64,000 nucleotides of DNA from Epiperipatus broadwayi. Taxonomy: Eukaryota; Onychophora; Udeonychophora; Euonychophora; Peripatidae. Position 1 is the stretch's first letter, and every line of letters starts with the position of its first letter. The notes beneath the pieces were generated by a model, which worked only from the letters and a program-made list of their open reading frames with translations, had not been told where the DNA came from and made no database searches. Below are positions 57,983 to 64,000 of this stretch, in pieces. The translations under genes and the position numbers were made by a program. The DNA is taken from NCBI GenBank assembly GCA_028023455.1, contig JAQFVV010000064.1, positions 1,151,825-1,215,824 on the forward strand. Reading direction: 5' to 3'.

Positions 57983-58964
57983 TATAGCCTCAGTAAATAT
58001 TACTTACGTAATCCTTTAAAATAAAAACAAGAAACATAAATATATTCAAAATTTAAGTATATCATAATAAAATTAAAAATTAGATATTTATACAGTATAC
58101 ACAAATATTATAACACACTTTGAGAGCTAAAAAAATGCTAAATATATATATATTAATAATTGCTACTAATCACGGTATCATTAATTTATTTGTTCTATTT
58201 TCAGCACACATATTTCAAACATCAGAATAGACATTTGAAAAAAAGATAAATGATTCGAAAATATATATTTCTTTATAAACTATCACCCTCCAGTTGGCCT
58301 CGATTACATTCTCGTGATATCTTTGTTTAGTATTTATCTATTTTCATTTGAAGACTGAGTCAACTGGAAAGTGTTAGTTTAGATAGAAATCAAAATTAGG
58401 AATCATTTGCACTTTTTTAACTGTCTTTAACCATATGTTTGATGCAAGTTGTGAAAATATTAAACTTTAAAATATAGTACAGATATAAACATATAAACTG
58501 TAAATAGTTTTTCAAAAAAAACTATTTAAAATTTTTTTATAGGAAGTAAACAACAGCCTTATGATCTGTTATCCCTTTTAATTAAGCTAAATTAATCAAT
58601 ACATACCATTTGATTACTTCGAATAGAAGTTTGATATTCCAATTAAAAAGTATTTATCCCTTAAAGAAATACAACTTTTTTGTGTGTACTTCATTGATTA
58701 TATAAATTTTAGATAAAATACTATATGTACATAAAATAAAATATATTATAAATCCAATATAACGATTCTTTTTAATTCTGAATTTTTATTTTTTATACAA
58801 TTATATATTTTACATTTGTGATAATTTAATCCATTTTCAAAATTTTGGTTGCTTTATATTCTTTTTCAATGGTAAATTTTTTATGTAATTTAACATATAA
58901 AAATCTTTTGGAAAAACAACATAAAAATTGGTATTAAAATTGTGGAAACTATAAATATAAAAAA

Positions 58965-59058
58965 CTTTTTTTTAATGTGTCAAAACGTCTGCCGGGAAGC
59001 GAACCCCCAGACAACTGCTTGTAAGGCATCTGTGCTAACCACTCGCCCACCCAGACAA
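58965..59058 (-). mobile_element. tRNA-derived SINE
   Basis: On the minus strand: gtgggcgagtggttagcac (A box), gccttacaagc (anticodon-arm-like), gggttcgcttcccgg (B box), cagacgttttgacacatt, then an A-rich tail. Same family as 39731-39830 and 61528-61640. The anticodon loop would read TAC, but the acceptor stem is not tRNA-like and there is a poly(A), so it is a SINE. Confidence 0.75.
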
Positions 59059-59136
59059 ATCCATTCTTTAATAAACAATTGGAAGAATTTAAGTTTTGTC
59101 CTTTATATAAAAAAAATAAAGAAAAATATAAGATAA

Positions 59137-61510
59137 TCCACTTACAGAATTCATAAAAAAAATAATTAATTTAAAAGGGTGCATACAGAAGTTAAAAGTT
59201 ACTAAAATATAAAGATAAAATGTCATTTTGTAAATTTAAATCGTCTATTTTTAATATCATAAAACAAAAACAAAAATTGTTCAAAATTTTCTTTTAATTT
59301 TTTTTTTTTCTATTTATATTCTTAAATTGAAAAGCTTTTTGTAATTTGATTTTTTTCTACTATTAGACATGAAATATAAATATATAAAACTACATATATA
59401 GTATATATTTGGCAAAGACCTTAAGTAGTGGTCAAAAAGGAGTGAATTATTACAAATTTAAAAATACAATAGATTTTAAAAAACAAAAATTTAGGGTTTA
59501 AAAATATATATATATCAAATTATATTTATATTAGAATTGAATCAGCGTTAAAAAGAATATATAACTAACAAGAACTAAAAAAATTCATATATTTTACTAT
59601 CTCAATAAGTTTAATAACATTTTAAAGATAATCAAAACATGATTAAAACTCTTGATAAACTATTTTTAAGGAAAAAATATATATTTTAGCAATTTGACTA
59701 TTTATAAATTTGTTTTTGATGTCTAAGCTTCAAAAAAAAAAAAAGACTTCCTTCTTATTTATTTTAATCTCATGTCTGCAGAATATATATATAAGGTATG
59801 GGGGTGGGGGTTAGCCCCAATCACAAAGGGTCTAGCAACAAAGATAAAAAAGCAATAAAACATCATCATTCATTATTAGTCAAATTAAGATCTCTAAACA
59901 TTTTTTACTTGCAAATAATAGAACTATTTATGTATAACAGTTAGACACCATAGGCTCAACACATGCAGAATCATGATAACGGCCACATTACACGCAGTAG
60001 TAATTTTATGCGAAACCAATAGCACTCATCTCAACCACAGATTATTGTGATATTTTTACCCTATTGTAGGGAAGGCAGATATCTATTTATTGATAATTTA
60101 ATGGTTAATAAATTAGTTATGAATTAAGTATCTAAAAACAATCATCCTTAAGAATCATCAGCTACTTTTAAAATCATCCTAGTTTAATATAGTGTTAAAT
60201 TCAGATTGAATGCACTACAATGCCCTTTTATTATAGAATTATTCTTTATTAATTGATTAATCAATAATAAAACTTAACTTGGATGATTTACTAATTTCTA
60301 AAAAACTTTTAAGGCTAAATTTTATATACATGCAATGAGTTATGCTTTAAGTAAATGACCAATATATTTTACAATTTTAAATCAATTTTGGCTCATGTAT
60401 ATCAGATTAATACAAACACTGTTGCTAGATGAAATGATAAATTTTGATTAAGAAGTTTTCAATTATTTGACTGATATTTTGGCTATGTTCTGATTAAAGA
60501 TATATGGAAAATCTCATTAAACTTCATCTACAATGTCTATGAAAAATTTCTATTATTAAAAACTCACTTTTATATACAATGTATATTAATAAACTGCTCT
60601 TTTACATTTCATGTAGAAGGCTACAGACATTGAAAAACAAAACATGTCAATGGTTTCCAGGTAGTATTTTGACCAATGTCATGTGTAGTGTGTGTTTATA
60701 TATATTAACAGTAATAATTAAAAAAAATTGTTGGGTTTTAGCGAGATAAAAAAAAGTTATATTTATCGATATTAAACTTTGTATTAGTTATTTTTGACAT
60801 ACAATGTTCTTAATCCTTTGACTTATTGAAAAATATTACAGTGCACTCATTCCAACAAAAATGTCATATGTTATGGCATTAGACAAATCGAAAACTGAAA
60901 AATATTAGTGCAACTTTCCAGTGAACAGTTCCATTGTTCACCTGTAGATGGCAGAGTAATTAAAAAATAAAGCATTATGTTGTGGAAATGGGGTGGAGCA
61001 GAATATGGGAAAACTTAGACAGGGGAATGTAAAATAAAGTAGCTAACAGGTTTCTCTGGGCATAATTGCCGAGATTCTTGACTTCGTTTAAGGAGAAGCT
61101 ACAGTACATCACATCACATTAAAACTCAAGTACCAGATTGAGAATTTTGAACATTATTTGTTATATTTAAAAGGAGAAAGTCCGTAACTATTTTTTTTTT
61201 TTTCAAATTTAATTTATTTTTAATAACTTGATACATTATTATAATATGAAAATATTTTTTGATGTATTTAAACTTTTCATTACAAAATGATTCTCTAATA
61301 ATATCACATTGTAAACATTAAGATTCGAATTTAATTATTTAACATTCAAAAAGACTTTTATTTTTTTAAAAAAGGGCAAAAAAAAAAAAAAGTGTAAACT
61401 TTGTAGTAACCGATTATTGAATGAAATAATTAGTAAATTTAGAAAACAAAATAAGTGATAAATATTTGGAGATCTTTTCTTTGGCAGATTAATATAGTTT
61501 TTGGGTTATA
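59137..61510. other. AT-rich intergenic DNA, no gene recognised
   Basis: No open frame or repeat that I can support. A single CTCF-like motif (60941-60954) is noted among the findings. Confidence 0.5.
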
Positions 61511-61527
61511 AAAAGCAGATAAAACTA

Positions 61528-61640
61528 GTCAAGCGTTGTTAGCCGAGAGGTCATCGCAGCCGCCTTGCGAGCAAGTAGTTGGTTGCAGACAGTTGTGGGT
61601 TCGCGTCCCGGCCGATGCTATGACATATGAAAAAAAAAAA
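61528..61640 (+). mobile_element. tRNA-derived SINE with target-site duplication
   Basis: The A box TAGCCGAGAGG fits the consensus exactly. The B-box-like GGTTCGCGTCC follows, then ggccgatgctatgacatatg and an A12 tail. The 14-bp duplication agcagataaaacta flanks it (61514-61527 and 61641-61654), proving retroposition by a LINE-type mechanism. It is the best-preserved member of the family in this window. Confidence 0.88.
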
Positions 61641-62719
61641 AGCAGATAAAACTATTTCAGTTTATAATTATTTTAAAATACTGTACTAAACTAAAATAAC
61701 GACATTTAAATCATCTTACATTTTAATGTGTTGTTCAGCCAAAGTTATGCAAAATGAGAGGAATTTAAAAACTTGGACTAGCTGTCAATGTTAATTCTCC
61801 CATCATGCTTTTGCTTCAGGAAACTTGCATAAGAAAGAGCCTTTGGAAATTAATTAGCCAAAAACATGGCCTAATTACTGACTACATGCTAATAATGCAA
61901 AATTACAATAGAAGGCTAAAACGTTTACATTATCACAAATAAATAAAAATTTATTCATGGATTTCATAAAAATATTTTCCCAATTTATTCAAGTAAATCT
62001 GGCACTATATTTATAGTTACGTTCATTTAAATCTGCCATTCTAATATTTAAATAATTTTAATAAATTATTACGTTTGTATTGTGAAAGTAAGTATTCAAT
62101 TAAAGGAATAGATTAAATTGGTAATAAGTTTTATTACTTCAGTATCTTTTTAATTTGTCTAATATATGCTTAAATGAAAGAATTTACATGTTAAAATCAT
62201 TTTGCTTATAATTACTTGATCAAAAGAATAAATGGGTGAAATGTTGTGAACCAAAAAAACCTCATGTAAGCATCTTGCTTTAAAAATCAAATTATTTAAT
62301 CTAAAATATAAACTATTGCTAGTATCTTTTCTAAATAAATTACACTTTATGAATTATTATTATCTTTATTACTATTTATTACAAATCTGCTAAGTGTTGA
62401 TTTATTAAAAAAGCGTTACTTTTTATTTTATTATATTTAAGTAGGCTCTTGTTATACAAAGAAAAATATTTAAGGGTTTGGTAGAAATGCTGCTTCAATT
62501 AGCTTAATCAGAAAATGGAAATTCTGGGGATCTGTATAATCATATCCTAATTTAAAACATCAGTGAGCTACTTGTAGGTCGCAACCATCTATTAATTTTT
62601 AACTGAAAAAAAAAAAAAAAAACTTAAACACTATTAAAAAATGTCTGATCACTTGTGTTTAAACACTTCTTTACATTCCAATGTGCTTTGTATAAATAAC
62701 ACACCATAATGGCACTTTG

Positions 62720-62795
62720 CTTATATTGCTATCATTTCTCTTGTTCGCTCTGGGTTTCTTATATTGCTATCATTTCTCCTGTTCACTCTGGGTTT
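62720..62795. repeat. Tandem duplication, 38-bp unit
   Basis: cttatattgctatcatttct... ending in ctctgggttt occurs twice in a row with two substitutions. Confidence 0.85.
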
Positions 62796-63094
62796 TGTTT
62801 TTCATACTAGTATCCTCCTAAATTCATATGTGGTTTTATGTTCTTGAATGTACACATTTTCTAAAACAGGTTAAAAAGTTGTAATTGCTAAAAATAAACA
62901 GATAAACTAAGAACCAAGTATTATTACTATACAATTTTTGATAATATGCAGTATTTTCTTAAGATCTTATATCAAATCGTCTGTACTAAAATATAAAATA
63001 TATTTGTGGTAAAATGACTTTTACTATTACTATCCTTATGTGCTTATAATAAGATGGTAACATGTAATGGATTATGTAAAATTTCAGTCCAAGT

Positions 63095-63126
63095 CTAGGG
63101 CTCACAAATGTAAAAAGGTTGTGGAC
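63095..63126. repeat. hAT-like terminal sequence
   Basis: On the minus strand CAGTGGTCCACAACCTTTTT resembles the common hAT terminal repeat CAGTGGTTCTCAACC. A possible opposite end (cagtgagctacttgtaggtcg, about 62562) is present, but the flanking 8-mers do not match. Confidence 0.35.
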
Positions 63127-63408
63127 CACTGATTTAGAGCACAAGGTAGTAGGCATTTCATATCAAGTACAACTATATCTATGTACATTCATTTATGGAA
63201 ATCTTTGTAGCCAATTATTTTATTTTGAATATTTAAATTATTTATACTTTGGGTGATCATTATCACTAGTAAGGTTACAACCACCAACTCTATTCATATA
63301 TTTATCCCTATCGATTTTTTTAATCATAAAATTTTAAAAGCTACTAGATTTTAAATCAGTATTGCTTTTGTTTGCTTGATTTTTGTGAAGTGGGTAAATC
63401 AACCATGT

Positions 63409-63515
63409 TTTTTTTTTTTGCTCAGGAATTCATAAGTTAGAGAGCCAGAATCGATCGTGGAACCTCTAAATCCCAAGTCAGACACTCTACCATATCAAGC
63501 CACATAGGACAGTAA
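63409..63515 (-). repeat. tRNA-derived SINE relic with poly(A)
   Basis: On the minus strand: tggcttgatatggtagagtg (A-box region), tgacttgggatttagaggttcc, cgatcgattctgg (B-box region), then about 35 nt and an A-run (rc of tttttttttttg at about 63409). A diverged SINE, different from the 61528 family. Confidence 0.55.
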
Positions 63516-64000
63516 ATAAATGACAATATGCACAGCAATTCATGGAACTTGAGCTCCAGGGTTTGTCAGTCTTCATTAAACCATACAAGGCATAGTTTCT
63601 GTCAAAACTTGTTAGATAGCTTTCTAAATAATTTTTCACTTTTAAAAATTTTGTCCTCTAAGTAAAATCAAATAGTAAAGGATATTTTTTTCTGAAATAT
63701 ATATATACATATAAAAACACGTTAAGATGCCATCAAAAATGTTTTAGTAAAAAGATTGTATAAAGAATCTAAATAGTAGTCAGTATGCAATTAATAAATT
63801 AGTTCTAAAATGACATTACCAGTGCTAAAATTTCTCATAGAAACATGTCAATGAAATTAAATTAAAATTATGATCACCATACTGTATGAAAAACTCAACT
63901 AGAATGTGTATGCCATTTTAAAGCATCGGTAACTATTGAAGATGTCAGAAATGAGATATCGGTAGGATACTAAGAACTACAATGGTGCATAAAAAATATA

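Noticed and set aside
58194-58230. Exon 2 joined to the 57428 mini-exon
   Set aside because: A polypyrimidine-AG acceptor is present, but the joined frame stops after eight codons.
58965-59058. Functional tRNA-Val-like gene
   Set aside because: The A and B boxes are good, but there is no paired acceptor stem, and a poly(A) tail plus sister copies show it is a SINE.

Overview
This is an AT-rich metazoan (invertebrate-type) genomic window, roughly 27-28% GC by eye, made almost entirely of transposable elements and intergenic DNA. The evidence for an animal genome is Ty3/gypsy LTR retrotransposons, a CCHC/AP-endonuclease LINE, Penelope-like GIY-YIG fragments, a mariner fossil, a hAT fossil, several tRNA-derived SINEs, (TA)n/(TG)n/(GA)n microsatellites and foldback repeats. 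There are no prokaryotic genes, rRNA genes or CRISPR arrays. I cannot name the species; a mollusc, cnidarian or flatworm would all fit.

Layout. 1-3999: intergenic DNA with an AT palindrome and a foldback repeat, ending in a (TA)n tract. 4000-23312: element E2, a Ty3/gypsy retrotransposon on + with 2471-bp LTRs and a nearly intact gag-pol. Its 5' leader is split by element E1 (6659-14892, minus strand), a second LTR element with ~2.1-kb LTRs, an ATAA target-site duplication and only one short ORF, which looks like a Gag N-terminus joined to an integrase C-terminus. 23313-23388: (TA)n. 23389-38920: element E3, a third Ty3/gypsy element on + with 4.6-kb LTRs, a long coiled-coil Gag, a probable -1 frameshift site and pol. 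E2 and E3 appear to have inserted into the same (TA)n(GA)n microsatellite. LTR pairs differ by only about 1-2% by eye, so all three insertions are fairly young.

38921-45175: older repeats. These are a duplicated mariner 3' end with a degraded transposase and a SINE inside it, a 250-bp foldback, a strong short hairpin, two head-to-head Penelope-like GIY-YIG fragments, and microsatellites. 45176-51070: a degraded two-ORF LINE on +. 51691-51981: a 120-bp-arm inverted repeat carrying a good type I hammerhead ribozyme on the minus strand. 52068-52568: a hAT transposase remnant. 52569-64000: mostly unannotatable AT-rich DNA with SINEs, small tandem duplications and one possible host signal-peptide exon (57428-57464).

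How the parts work: in each LTR element the LTRs supply promoter and polyadenylation. A tRNA-Lys-like primer binding site follows the 5' LTR, a purine tract precedes the 3' LTR, and Gag/protease/RT/RNase H/integrase make and insert the DNA copy. E1 has no RT or integrase core and would depend on proteins supplied by a related element. E2 has one frameshift in the integrase tail. E3 has a Gag frameshift, a Gag nonsense codon and an integrase active-site Asp-to-Asn change, so none looks fully autonomous.
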